NCBI GenBank assembly: GCA_963833195.1
Contig: CAWHXF010000027.1
Span: forward strand, 1,736,001-1,800,000
DNA from: Granulosicoccus sp963833195
GTDB taxonomy: Bacteria; Pseudomonadota; Gammaproteobacteria; Granulosicoccales; Granulosicoccaceae
Reading direction: 5' to 3'
DNA length: 64,000 nucleotides
Shown: positions 1-8,297 of the stretch, piece after piece
Numbering within the stretch: the first letter of the stretch is position 1
How the letters are laid out: each line of letters begins with the position of its first letter
Position numbers and translations under genes: made by a program
The notes under the pieces: model-generated
The model's input: the letters and a program-made list of their open reading frames with translations, nothing else
What the model was told of the DNA's origin: nothing
The model's database searches: none

Positions 1-36
1 GCGGCCAGCGCCGAGACCGTGCTGGCGGGTCTCTGA
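1..36 (+). CDS. C-terminal end of an upstream gene (partial)
   Basis: The window opens inside an open frame that reads AASAETVLAGL and stops at TGA (34-36). GC-rich codon use fits a coding tail, and the following TRAP operon begins only 47 bases downstream in the same direction, so it may be the last gene of a preceding transcription unit or the first of this one. Eleven residues are too few to identify it. Confidence 0.4.
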   Translation, partial: AASAETVLAGL

Positions 37-83
37 ACACCGCGAAAGTCCCTGAGTCCGCCCATCCGAGGAGCTTACAGCCC

Positions 84-1121
84 ATGATCTTCAAGACAAG
101 CCCGACCCTCATCGCCGCCGCCCTGCTGGCCGTCGGCGGCGCCGCGCAGGCCGTCGACCTCTCGGTCGTCGGCAGCTGGAGCAGCCTGCCGTTGTACAAG
201 CAGTACGAACAGCCGTTCTGGACCGAACGGCTGCCTGCCGCGGGGGACTTCGACGTGACCATGACCACCTTCGACCAGATGGGCGTGGACGGCGGCGATG
301 TGCTGCGTCTGCTCGGCGACGGCGTGTTCGACGTCGGCATGACGGTGGCCGACTACACGGTCGGTGACGCACCGGCGCTCGAGGGCCTCGACGTGCCGCT
401 CGTCGCCACCGAGGCGGCCGAGGCGCGCGCCATGGTGGACGCGGCCCGTCCCATGGTCGCCGACATCCTCGACGAGGCCTTCGGCGTGCACCTGCTCGCC
501 ATCGCGCCCTACCCGCCGCAGGTCGTCTTCTGCAGGGACGAGATCGGCTCGCTCGCGGACCTGGAGGGCAGGAAGATCCGCGGCTCCGGACGCATGACCA
601 CGAAGCTGCTGGAGGCGTTGGGGGCGGAGGGCGTGAACGTCGCGTTCTCGGAAGTGCCGGGAGCTCTGGAGCGCGGCGTCGTGGACTGTGCCGTCACCGG
701 TGCGGGCTCCGGCTACAGCGCGGGTTGGTGGGAGGTCTCGACGCACCTGATGACGCTGCCGCTCGGGGGGTGGGACCCCGTCGTCACCGCCATGAGCGCC
801 GACAAGTGGGAATCGCTGAGCGAAGAGGAACGAGCGACGCTCGAGGCGCGCATCAGCGAAGACTTCGAGGGTCCGGCGTGGGACGCCGCCGCCGGCGCGC
901 TCGACAACGACGTGGCCTGCCTGACGGGCAACGGCGAGTGCGCGAGCGGGGAGCCCGCCTCGATGACGCTCGTCGAGCCGTCCGAGGAGGACCTGGCGCA
1001 GGCGCGCGAGATCCTGACCTCCACCGTGCTGCCCGAGTGGGCGGAGCGCGCGGGTCCCGAAGCGGCGCAGCGCTGGAACGAGAGCGTCGGCCAGGTCGTC
1101 GGCGTCGAGATCCCGCTCTGA
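84..1121 (+). CDS. dctP: TRAP transporter substrate-binding protein, DctP family
   Basis: Periplasmic solute receptor of a tripartite ATP-independent periplasmic (TRAP) transporter, 345 residues. A Sec signal peptide occupies about residues 1-23 (short basic start, hydrophobic core, AQA cleavage). A GAGGAG ribosome site lies about 11 bases before the ATG and fixes the start. It is followed on the same strand by the small and large membrane subunits, which makes the assignment secure at family level. The protein is divergent in sequence from classical C4-dicarboxylate receptors, with an RGSGRM stretch near residue 172 where DctP proteins carry the conserved arginine that binds substrate carboxylates. 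The cargo is probably an organic anion, but which one cannot be read from sequence; the downstream amidase suggests an amide or acyl-amino compound. Confidence 0.82.
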   Translation: MIFKTSPTLIAAALLAVGGAAQAVDLSVVGSWSSLPLYKQYEQPFWTERLPAAGDFDVTMTTFDQMGVDGGDVLRLLGDGVFDVGMTVADYTVGDAPALEGLDVPLVATEAAEARAMVDAARPMVADILDEAFGVHLLAIAPYPPQVVFCRDEIGSLADLEGRKIRGSGRMTTKLLEALGAEGVNVAFSEVPGALERGVVDCAVTGAGSGYSAGWWEVSTHLMTLPLGGWDPVVTAMSADKWESLSEEERATLEARISEDFEGPAWDAAAGALDNDVACLTGNGECASGEPASMTLVEPSEEDLAQAREILTSTVLPEWAERAGPEAAQRWNESVGQVVGVEIPL

Positions 1122-1163
1122 GCCGCCCCGTCGAGCGACGGCGCTTCTCGTGAGCGTCTGATC

Positions 1164-1721
1164 GTGAACCCCCTGGTGGTGGCCGAGGGGCTACGTCGTG
1201 CGAACCGCGGCGTGGCCATCGCGCTCGGCTTGCTGCTGTGCGCGACGGTCGCGTTCGTGATCGCCGACATCACGCTGCGCGCGTTCGGCTCATCCTTGGG
1301 CGGCTCTGACGAGATCTCGGGCTACGTCATGGCGATCGTGACGAGCTGGGGCTTCGGCTTCGCGCTGGGGGAGCTTGCGCACGTGCGCATCGATCTCGTG
1401 CGCCGGCGCGTCGCGCGCCCCGTGCGCGCCGCGCTCGACCTGCTGGCGCTGGGCACGACCGCGGCCGTGGCCTGCGTCGTCGCGTGGCGCTCGTGGGCGG
1501 TGCTGGGCAAGAGCCTCGAGCGCGGCTCGCGCGCCAACACGCCGCTCGAGACGCCGCTGTGGATTCCGCAATCACTGTGGTGGGCGGGGCTCGTCTGGTT
1601 CGCCGTCGTCGCGTGCGTCTGCCTGGTGCTGGCGTTCCTGCTGCTGGCACGGCACGACCACGACGGCCTCGACCGCGTCGCGGGTACCGAGGCGCTGCCT
1701 GGCGAGGAGTCGGCCACGTGA
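1164..1721 (+). CDS. dctQ: TRAP transporter small permease, DctQ family
   Basis: Small membrane subunit of the first TRAP transporter, 185 residues, starting at GTG (MNPLVVAEGL...). Four hydrophobic segments are visible at roughly residues 14-36, 48-67, 84-106 and 127-153, the usual DctQ topology. An ELAHVRIDLV stretch between segments 2 and 3 matches the family's conserved HVRIDLL-like motif. The gene lies 42 bases after dctP and 22 bases before dctM, so the three are surely co-transcribed. The tail after the last membrane segment is polar and short. Confidence 0.85.
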   Translation: MNPLVVAEGLRRANRGVAIALGLLLCATVAFVIADITLRAFGSSLGGSDEISGYVMAIVTSWGFGFALGELAHVRIDLVRRRVARPVRAALDLLALGTTAAVACVVAWRSWAVLGKSLERGSRANTPLETPLWIPQSLWWAGLVWFAVVACVCLVLAFLLLARHDHDGLDRVAGTEALPGEESAT

Positions 1722-1743
1722 GCCGGTCGCGGAGACACGCGCC

Positions 1744-3024
1744 ATGATCCCCGGCGTCGCCGCGGGTCTCTTCGCGCTGCTCGCGCTCACGGTGCCCGTC
1801 GGCATCGTGCTGTTTCTCCTGGGCTTCGGCATCGACTTCTTCGTCTCGCCGTTTCCGCTGTCGCGCGGGCTCGGGCAGGTGGTGTGGTCGTCGTCCAGCA
1901 GCGCCACGCTGATCGCCATCCCGTTCTTCATCCTGCTGGGCGAGCTGCTCGTGCGCGGCGGCATCGCCGAGCGCACCTACGCATCCCTGGACAAGTGGTT
2001 CTCGTGGCTGCCGGGCGGGCTCGTGCACGCGAACATCGGCACCGCGACGCTGTTCTCGGCCACCTCGGGCTCGTCGGTGGCGACCGCGGCCACCGTCGCC
2101 ACGGTGGCCATGCCGCAGGCAGAGCGCCTGGGCTACGACCCACGCCTGTTCTCCGGCTCCATCGCCGCGGGCGGCACCCTCGGCATCCTCATCCCGCCGT
2201 CGATCAACCTGATCGTCTATGGCTTCCTGACCGAGACCTCCATCCCGCGGCTCTTCCTGGCGGGGCTCGTGCCGGGCCTGCTCATGGCGCTCGGGTTCAT
2301 GGGGGTGACCGCGCTGATCTGTCACTGGCGCCCCGCGCTGGGCGGACCGTCGCGCGGCTTCACGATGCGCGAACGGCTCGGCTCGCTCGTGGACCTGTTG
2401 CCCGTCATCGCGCTGTTCACGGTCGTGATCGGGACGATCTACACGGGCCTCGCGACGCCGACCGAATCCGCCGCCGTGGGGGTCGCGATGGCCTTCGGCA
2501 TCGCGCTGTTCGCGGGCGGCGTCAACCTCGCCATGCTGGTCGAGTGCCTGCTGGGCACGCTGCGTATCACGGCGATGATCATGCTGGTCATCGTCGGCGC
2601 CTACTTCCTGAACTTCGCGCTCGCCTCGGCGGGCCTCGGGCGCGAGCTGACGGAGCTCCTGACGGGGTTCGAGCTGCCGCCGCTCGGCACGCTGCTGCTC
2701 ATCGTGGCCATGTACGTGGTGCTCGGCTTCTTCATCGAGACGCTGTCGCTCATGGTCGCGACGATCCCCATCACCGTGCCCATCGTCGCGGCCCTGGGCT
2801 TCGACACCATCTGGTTCGGCGTGCTGATGATCGTGCTCGTGGAGATGGCGCTGATCACGCCACCCGTCGGGCTGAACCTGTACGTCGTGCAAGGCGCGCG
2901 CAAGGACGGCTCGCTGGGTCAGGTCATGGTCGGAGCGGCGCCCTACGTGTTCGTGATGGCCGCGATGGTGGCCGCGCTCATCGCGTTCCCGGGCCTCGCG
3001 CTATGGTTGCCCGCCACGCTGTAG
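1744..3024 (+). CDS. dctM: TRAP transporter large permease, DctM family
   Basis: Large membrane subunit that forms the sodium-coupled translocation channel, 426 residues with about a dozen hydrophobic segments. Family signatures are present: an FFILLGELLVRGGIA stretch near residue 60, a GSSVATAATVATV stretch near 108, and GILIPPSINLIVYG near 146. The chosen ATG at 1744 gives the normal DctM N-terminus; the frame is open far upstream but overlaps dctQ and has no family similarity there. The gene completes the dctPQM set and is followed 14 bases later by the DUF2848 gene, so catabolic genes appear to be in the same operon. Confidence 0.9.
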   Translation: MIPGVAAGLFALLALTVPVGIVLFLLGFGIDFFVSPFPLSRGLGQVVWSSSSSATLIAIPFFILLGELLVRGGIAERTYASLDKWFSWLPGGLVHANIGTATLFSATSGSSVATAATVATVAMPQAERLGYDPRLFSGSIAAGGTLGILIPPSINLIVYGFLTETSIPRLFLAGLVPGLLMALGFMGVTALICHWRPALGGPSRGFTMRERLGSLVDLLPVIALFTVVIGTIYTGLATPTESAAVGVAMAFGIALFAGGVNLAMLVECLLGTLRITAMIMLVIVGAYFLNFALASAGLGRELTELLTGFELPPLGTLLLIVAMYVVLGFFIETLSLMVATIPITVPIVAALGFDTIWFGVLMIVLVEMALITPPVGLNLYVVQGARKDGSLGQVMVGAAPYVFVMAAMVAALIAFPGLALWLPATL

Positions 3025-3038
3025 CCGCAACGGTACCC

Positions 3039-3704
3039 ATGCTGTCATTCACCCACGCCGACGGCGAGCTCGCCGTGCGTCCGGACGCGGTCGTCGTCGC
3101 CGGCTGGACGGCTCGCGACGAGGCGGCGGTGCGCCACCACATCGACGAGCTCGCCGCGCTGGGCGTGCCGCCGCCGTCGAGCTTCCCGCTCTACTACCGC
3201 GTGTCCGCGAGCCTGCCGACCTTCGCATCGAGCATCGACGTCGTGGGCGAGCAGACGTCCGGCGAGGCCGAGCCCGTGCTGGTTCACGCGGGCGGCGAGC
3301 GCTGGCTGGGTCTGGGCTCGGACCACACCGACCGCGCGCTGGAGAGCCATTCGGTCGCGCTGTCCAAGCAGGCGTGCGCGAAGCCCTTGTGCGCGGCACT
3401 GTGGCGCCACGCCGACGTCGCGGATCATCTGGACGCGCTGGAGCTGCGCTCCTGGATCGACGAGGGCAGCGGCTGGACGGCGTATCAGGACGGCACGCTC
3501 GGCTCGATCCGTCCACTCGACGAGCTCGTCGCCGGTGCCGGCGATGCCCTGCGGGGCGACGGCGCGCTGATGCTCTGCGGCACGCTGCCCGCGCTCGGCG
3601 GCGTGCGTCCCGCCCGGGCGTTCCGCATGACGCTGCACGATCCGGTGCTCGGGCGCACGCTGGAGCACGAGTACCGCATCCGCACGTTGCCGCTCGTGGC
3701 CTGA
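3039..3704 (+). CDS. DUF2848 family protein
   Basis: A 221-residue soluble protein starting MLSFTHADGEL. The length, the FPLYYRVS stretch near residue 47 and the central GSDHTDR motif near residue 92 agree with the DUF2848 family, whose members are distantly related to fumarylacetoacetate-hydrolase-fold enzymes and commonly sit beside TRAP transporters and amidases. No reaction is established. Here it lies between dctM (14 bases away) and an amidase on the same strand, so it likely acts on the imported compound or an amidase product. The following 137 bases hold short imperfect direct repeats (CGGCGCACGGAGG-like at 3711-3736 and CGGCGTTCGA-like at 3738-3760) and no gene. Confidence 0.75.
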   Translation: MLSFTHADGELAVRPDAVVVAGWTARDEAAVRHHIDELAALGVPPPSSFPLYYRVSASLPTFASSIDVVGEQTSGEAEPVLVHAGGERWLGLGSDHTDRALESHSVALSKQACAKPLCAALWRHADVADHLDALELRSWIDEGSGWTAYQDGTLGSIRPLDELVAGAGDALRGDGALMLCGTLPALGGVRPARAFRMTLHDPVLGRTLEHEYRIRTLPLVA

Positions 3705-3841
3705 GAGCCGGCGCACGGAGGACGGCGCACGGAGGCCGGCGTTCGAGGACGGCGTTCGAAGTCGGCAAGGCCGCCCGACGATGGACATCCGCGCCGCACC
3801 TCGCCAGCATGCGGGGCCCACTTCACTCCGGCCCGATCCGC

Positions 3842-5146
3842 ATGGCGACCCCCCAGAGCATCCGCGACAAGGCCGAGGCGGCCCTCGCGCGCACCGACAA
3901 GCTCGGCGTCGAGATGACGCGCATCTTCCTGAGCCTGGACCGCGCGCGCATCATGCGCGACGCGGACAAGCTGGACGCGCGCGTGAAAGCCGGCGAATCG
4001 TTGCCCCTGGCAGGCGTGCTCTGCTCGATCAAGGACCTGATCGACCGCTCCGGAGAGCGCACCACGGCGGGCTCCAGGCTGCTCGAGGAGGCGTCACCGG
4101 CGGCGATCGATTCGGTCGTCGTGGAACGACTGGAAGCGGCGGGCGCGCTGATCTTCGGGCGCACGAATCTCACCGAATTCGCGTACTCCGGCGTCGGCAT
4201 GAATCCGCACCACGGCACGCCCGGCTGCGTGTTCGACCGCAATCGCATCCCGGGCGGCTCCAGCTCGGGCGCTGCGTTGTCGGTGGCGCACGATCTGTGC
4301 GACGTGGCCATCGGCACCGACACCGGCGGCTCGGTGCGCATCCCGGCCGCGGTCAATGGCGTCGTCGGCTTCAAGCCGACCGCCTCGCTGGTGCCGACCG
4401 AAGGGGTGCGCCCGCTGTCGGACAGCATGGACAGCATCGGGCCGCTGGCGAAGGATCTCGATGTCGCGCTGCGCACGCTCGCGGTGCTCGCGGGCGACGA
4501 CTCGCTCGCGCCCTCGGACGACGCGCCCGAGGCGGCCAAGCTGAAGATCGGCGTGCCGACGGGCTGGCTGACGACCGATCTGGAGCCCGCGGTGGAGAGC
4601 GCCTGGCAGGCGACGCTCGCGGCGCTGAAGGGCGCGGGCGTCACCCTCGTGGATGTGGACCTCGAGTGGCTCGGAGACATCGGGCCCGCGAACAAGATCA
4701 TCGTCTCGGTAGAGGCGCACCTGCACTACGCGAAATCGCTCGATGCGCTCAGGAAGATCGGCGACCCCAACGTGCTGGAGCGGCTGCGCTTCGCCGAGAC
4801 CGTCGACGAGGACACGCGAAAGGCCGCGTTCGCGACGCGACGCGACGCGGTGGCCCGGTTCGAGCGCGCGCTCGAGGGGCTGGACGCGCTCGCCGCGCCC
4901 ACGCTCGCCATCGTCGCGCCGACCCAGGAAGCCGCGAAGGCGGACTTCAGCGCCGTCAACGCCTCCATGCTCAGGAACTGCTCGGCCATCAACTTCGTCG
5001 ACGGTTGCTCGGTCAGCCTGCCCGCACCCGCGGGCGACGGCTACCCGGAAGGCATGCCGGGCGCGTTGATGCTCAGCGCACCGAGCGGCTCGGACGCGGC
5101 GCTGGCGAAGCTCGCCACCGCGATCGCTGGCGCGCTGCACGCGTAG
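3842..5146 (+). CDS. Amidase, amidase-signature family
   Basis: Ser-cisSer-Lys amidohydrolase, 434 residues, probably cytoplasmic because no signal peptide is seen. The catalytic lysine is in CSIKDLID (near residue 62), the cis-serine in GGSSSGAA (near residue 141) and the nucleophilic serine in GTDTGGSVRIP (near residue 162); the glycine-rich signature between them is intact. The ATG at 3842 follows TRAP and DUF2848 genes and starts a typical N-terminus (MATPQSIRDKAEAAL). It would hydrolyse an amide of the compound taken up by the TRAP system, releasing ammonia or an amine; the exact substrate is unknown because this family is broad (glutamyl-, malon-, aryl- and fatty-acid amides). Confidence 0.85.
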   Translation: MATPQSIRDKAEAALARTDKLGVEMTRIFLSLDRARIMRDADKLDARVKAGESLPLAGVLCSIKDLIDRSGERTTAGSRLLEEASPAAIDSVVVERLEAAGALIFGRTNLTEFAYSGVGMNPHHGTPGCVFDRNRIPGGSSSGAALSVAHDLCDVAIGTDTGGSVRIPAAVNGVVGFKPTASLVPTEGVRPLSDSMDSIGPLAKDLDVALRTLAVLAGDDSLAPSDDAPEAAKLKIGVPTGWLTTDLEPAVESAWQATLAALKGAGVTLVDVDLEWLGDIGPANKIIVSVEAHLHYAKSLDALRKIGDPNVLERLRFAETVDEDTRKAAFATRRDAVARFERALEGLDALAAPTLAIVAPTQEAAKADFSAVNASMLRNCSAINFVDGCSVSLPAPAGDGYPEGMPGALMLSAPSGSDAALAKLATAIAGALHA

Positions 5147-5153
5147 CGCGACG

Positions 5154-5924
5154 GTGCGCGGTCCGGGAGCCGAGCCGCCGGGCACGCTGATCGTCACCGG
5201 CGCGAGCCGCGGTATCGGTGCCGCGACCGCGCGGCTGGCCGCCGAAGCCGGCTGGGCGGTCGCCGTGAACTTCCGTCGCGACGAGGCGGCGGCCGTCGCC
5301 GTGGTCGAAGGGATCGTCGCGGCGGGAGGCCGCGCGACGGCCGTGCGGGCCGACGTCTCGGTCGAGGTCGACGCGGTGCGGCTGTTCGAGGAGGCGGTGG
5401 ACCGGCTCGGTCCGCTCGGCGGGCTCGTGAACAACGTCGGCGTGCTGGAGCGCCAGTGCCGCGTGGACGAGATGGATGCGGCGCGGCTCGCACGCGTGCT
5501 GACTACCAACGTCACGAGCGCGTTCCTGTGCGCGCGCGAGGCGGTGCTGCGGCTCTCGACCCGGCACGGCGGTTCGGGCGGCGTCATCGTCAACGTCTCC
5601 TCGGCTGCGGCGAAGAGCGGCTCGCCGAACGAGTACGTGGACTACGCGGCCTCGAAGGGCGCCATCGAGTCGTTCACGGTCGGACTCGCCAAGGAAGTGA
5701 CCGCCGAGGGCATTCGGGTGAACGCGGTGCGGCCAGGCTTCATCCTGACCGAGATCCACGCGGATGGCGGCGAGCCCGACCGCGTGGAGCGGCTGCGCGG
5801 GCACATTCCGATGGGGCGCGGCGGCAGCGCCGAGGAGTGCGCGCGGGCCATCACGTGGCTGCTGTCGTCCGAGGCGTCGTACACGAGCGGCACGTTCATC
5901 GACGTGACGGGCGGTATGGTTTGA
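5154..5924 (+). CDS. SDR family NAD(P)-dependent oxidoreductase
   Basis: Classical short-chain dehydrogenase/reductase, 256 residues, starting at GTG seven bases after the amidase stop, so translationally close. The cofactor-binding TGASRGIG motif is at residues 15-22, NNVG replaces the usual NNAG near residue 90, and the catalytic YAASK is near residue 164. The C-terminus ends with FIDVTGGMV, typical of FabG-like members. Its place as last gene of the TRAP-DUF2848-amidase run suggests it oxidises or reduces an alcohol or ketone formed from the imported substrate. It is followed by 128 bases and then the 3' end of an oppositely oriented group II intron. Confidence 0.85.
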   Translation: MRGPGAEPPGTLIVTGASRGIGAATARLAAEAGWAVAVNFRRDEAAAVAVVEGIVAAGGRATAVRADVSVEVDAVRLFEEAVDRLGPLGGLVNNVGVLERQCRVDEMDAARLARVLTTNVTSAFLCAREAVLRLSTRHGGSGGVIVNVSSAAAKSGSPNEYVDYAASKGAIESFTVGLAKEVTAEGIRVNAVRPGFILTEIHADGGEPDRVERLRGHIPMGRGGSAEECARAITWLLSSEASYTSGTFIDVTGGMV

Positions 5925-6092
5925 CCGACCGCCGCTGGAGCCGCGCGAAAGCGTTCTCGATCGGGCGCTCCGCCCCGTACGTGTACGTGGGAGGCAAGCC
6001 GGTCCTGTCGCCGGACAGCCGAGAGCAAGCGAGCGCCAGCCCGTCGAATCGATCGGGTAGCCCCGGGCGATCGCTCCCCCGGGGCTCCCACA

Positions 6093-6125
6093 GATCCGGA
6101 CGTGCGCGATTGACGCATCCGGCTC
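6093..6125 (-). ncRNA. Group II intron domain V, followed by domain VI
   Basis: On the minus strand this 33-base segment starts GAGCCGGATGCG and ends CGCACGTCCGGATC, a hairpin with the arrangement of group II domain V, the catalytic core helix. Directly after it (6055-6091) comes a second GC-rich hairpin, GGAGCCCCGGG pairing toward CCCGGGGCTACC, in the position of domain VI that carries the branch-point adenosine. The reverse transcriptase stop lies about 20 bases upstream, the normal spacing. Confidence 0.75.
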
Positions 6126-6143
6126 CTCGAACACAGGTATTCG

Positions 6144-7503
6144 CTACGGGCGGCCCGACACCGATCGGACCACGCGCGGCACGGCGAGTGGATAGCGCAT
6201 CTCCAGACGAGCGAACCGCTCCCACGGCATCCGCCGACGATTCGATCGCCTGCGCAGCCAGTAGAGCCACCGCCGCCTGACCTCGTGCCGGAAGCGGCCC
6301 AACGCGCGGCTGTTCCCGGTAACCCCGAAGTAGGCGTAGTGACCCCGCAGGAAGCGGTTCAGCGCCGCCTGCTGCTCCGTCAGCGACCGGTGCCGGAACC
6401 TCCGGCACCACTCGGACACGCGCCCCAGCGCGCGCCCGAAGCGACCCTTCGCCGTCTTTCTCGCCACTATCCATCGACCCTTCCTGGATCGTCGCCAGAA
6501 GTGGGTGAAGCCGAGGAAGTCGAACGCGTGCTCGCCCCACGGGCTCGCGCCCGTGGACTCGGCTCGCTCGCCTCGCCTCCCCGGCGGCTTGAACTCCACC
6601 AGCCGCGTCTTGCGCTCGTTTAGCGCAAGGCCGAAGCGCGCAAGCCGTTTCGGCAGAACCTCCATCACCCGCCGCGCATCCGCCTCGTCGGCGAAGCACA
6701 GCACCGCATCGTCGGCGTAGCGGACCATGAACGATCCGCCGCGCAGACGCGGCCGCACCTCGGTCTCGAACCAGGTGTCGAGCACCGTGTGCAGGTAGAT
6801 GTTGGCCAGCAGCGGACTGATGACCCCGCCCTGCGGTGTGCCCCGATCCGGGCGGCTCACCACGCCGTCCTCCATGACGCCGGCGTTCAACCACTTCCCC
6901 ACCGCGCGACGGATCACTCCGTCCCGCACCGCGGCCATCGAGCATCGTCCCCAGATGGCTTCTATCCACGTCGTCGAAGAACTGGCGGATGTCGAGATCG
7001 ATCATCCAGCAGCCCCCGAGGCGCATCGTCCCCGACCACAACTGCTGCAGCGCATCGTGCGCCGAGCGCCGTGGCCGGAACCCGTACGAGCAGTCCAGAA
7101 AATCCTGCTCGTAGACCGGTTCGAGCGCCATCACGACCGCGCGCTGCAGGAGCTTGTCCTCCAGCGTCGGTATGCCGATGGGCCGGGTCGACTTGCCATC
7201 GTCCTTCCCGATGTGGACCCGCCGGACCGGCGGCGCACGGTACGTCCCGGACTTGAACCGCTCGAGCAGGCTCGACAGGTTCGCCTCCAGATCCGCCTCG
7301 TAGGCCTTCCGATCCACCCGGTCCACACCGGGCGCGCCGTCCTTGCGCGTCAGACGCCACGCCTCGCGCATCCACGCCATGTCGATGCGCTGGGCGAGCG
7401 TGGTCAGCACCATCGGCGGCTCGATCCCCGCCAGCGCTGCTATCTCGTCTTGTTTCGTTGAGATGGTCTCCGAGCCTGATATCCCGGTCATCTGTCCCTC
7501 CAC
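6144..7503 (-). pseudogene. ltrA: Group II intron reverse transcriptase/maturase, single frameshift
   Basis: Intron-encoded reverse transcriptase and maturase of about 450 residues read in two frames. The first frame (from ATG at 7503) holds the N-terminal RT blocks: GAPGVDRVDRKAYE, RPIGIPTLEDKLLQRA, YGFRPRRSAHDAL and the DLDIRQFFDDVD catalytic block. At about 6930 one extra base (the GCGGTGCGGG context) shifts the frame; the second frame continues with VRDGVIRRAVGKWL, GTPQGGVISPLLANIYLH, the catalytic YADD, then FDFLGFTHFW and the thumb/maturase region ending RPLAV-like. Removing one base restores a perfect family protein, so the lesion is recent or is a sequencing error. There is no HNH domain. 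The product would bind and splice its own intron RNA and prime its insertion. Confidence 0.85.
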
Positions 7504-8115
7504 GAGCTCCCATGATTCGGCGCCCCCTTCCCTCCACCGGGTCCCGGCAAGGACCGGTTCCCCGGCTTCGCGGGTACTACGAGACGCTCTGACTTCTCGC
7601 CGCTCGTCGGGCCCGGCTTCGTTGCCTTCGCCAAGGCCCTACCGTCGTTACATCAGTTGTTCGCTCCGATCCCGTACCGATGCCGCGCGGGTGGCCCGGA
7701 CCATTTGTATCGCGGCGCCCGTGGACTGCCGTGGACCGCGTATCGACGACGGAAGACGACGAGATCTCCCAGGTTCCCTGACGGACCCCCGTGCCTGCAC
7801 GCCACAGCTCTTCGACCCCGCCGGACCGGTCGTCGCAGGCCAGTTGCGCGACGCCCGGTGCTGCCTTCCGCTGTATAAAACACGTCGGCTCCGGATTCAT
7901 TACCTGTCGAGGCTCCATCACTGCGGCTCGCAGACGCCCTGTGTACGCTTCGCAGTGCCGGTCGCCCGACCCCACGCAACACTCGGTTCCGGCTGGTGGC
8001 CAGCCTTTGCCGGGTGGGGCTTCCACCCACCAGGTCCGCTTCGGGAGGTTTCTGCTACCTCCGCTGTCCTACATCGGTCTCATCCTCCTCCCCAGAGCTT
8101 TGCCTGGCGCACTTA

Positions 8116-8163
8116 CTCGAGTAACGATCCACGCCGTTCGAACGCCGCCGATCGTTACTCGAG
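8116..8163. repeat. Perfect 14-bp inverted repeat at the intron insertion site
   Basis: CTCGAGTAACGATC (8116-8129) and its exact complement GATCGTTACTCGAG (8150-8163) flank a 20-base loop that itself contains the palindrome CGTTCGAACG. The repeat lies 3 bases outside the intron 5' end. Class C introns are known to insert just after terminator-like hairpins, so this is a good candidate for the target hairpin. The remaining bases up to 8297 show no gene. Confidence 0.7.
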
Positions 8164-8297
8164 CAACGATTGCCGGGTCACTTCGCGGCGCGACTCCCCC
8201 GACGTTCCCGGTCGGGTACGGACCCATATCGATTTCGCCTCGGAGACGAACGGGCACGTCCCGACGGCAGCGCGCGCGCTCCGATTCGCGACCGAGC

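Larger units (their letters stand above)
6053..8112 (-). mobile_element. Group II intron, near full length, without endonuclease domain (class C-like)
   Basis: On the minus strand the element begins GTGCGCCAGGCA at 8112, matching the GUGYG 5' end of group II introns, and ends near 6053 after a domain V/VI pair, giving about 2.06 kb, the usual size. The reverse transcriptase reading frame starts at 7503, leaving about 610 bases for ribozyme domains I-III. The maturase lacks an HNH endonuclease tail, as in class C introns, which insert next to hairpins; an inverted repeat indeed lies immediately upstream of the 5' end. The exact ends are inferred from consensus, not proven. The RT frameshift predicts that this copy cannot move without help, though the ribozyme may still splice. 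Confidence 0.75.

Noticed and set aside
1327..2892. Very long open frame opposite dctQ/dctM, and many similar long frames opposite or beside real genes throughout the window
   Set aside because: In GC-rich DNA, stop codons are rare in shadow frames. Their translations are Arg/Ala/His-rich, have no family motifs and lie on genes with clear motifs.
6144..7503. Possible retron or defence reverse transcriptase
   Set aside because: The protein has group II maturase blocks and is flanked by a GUGYG start and domain V/VI, which retrons and defence RTs lack.
8113..8297. Integron attC site next to the class C intron
   Set aside because: The inverted repeat is simple and perfect, without attC-type R/L boxes, and no integrase or cassette genes are nearby.
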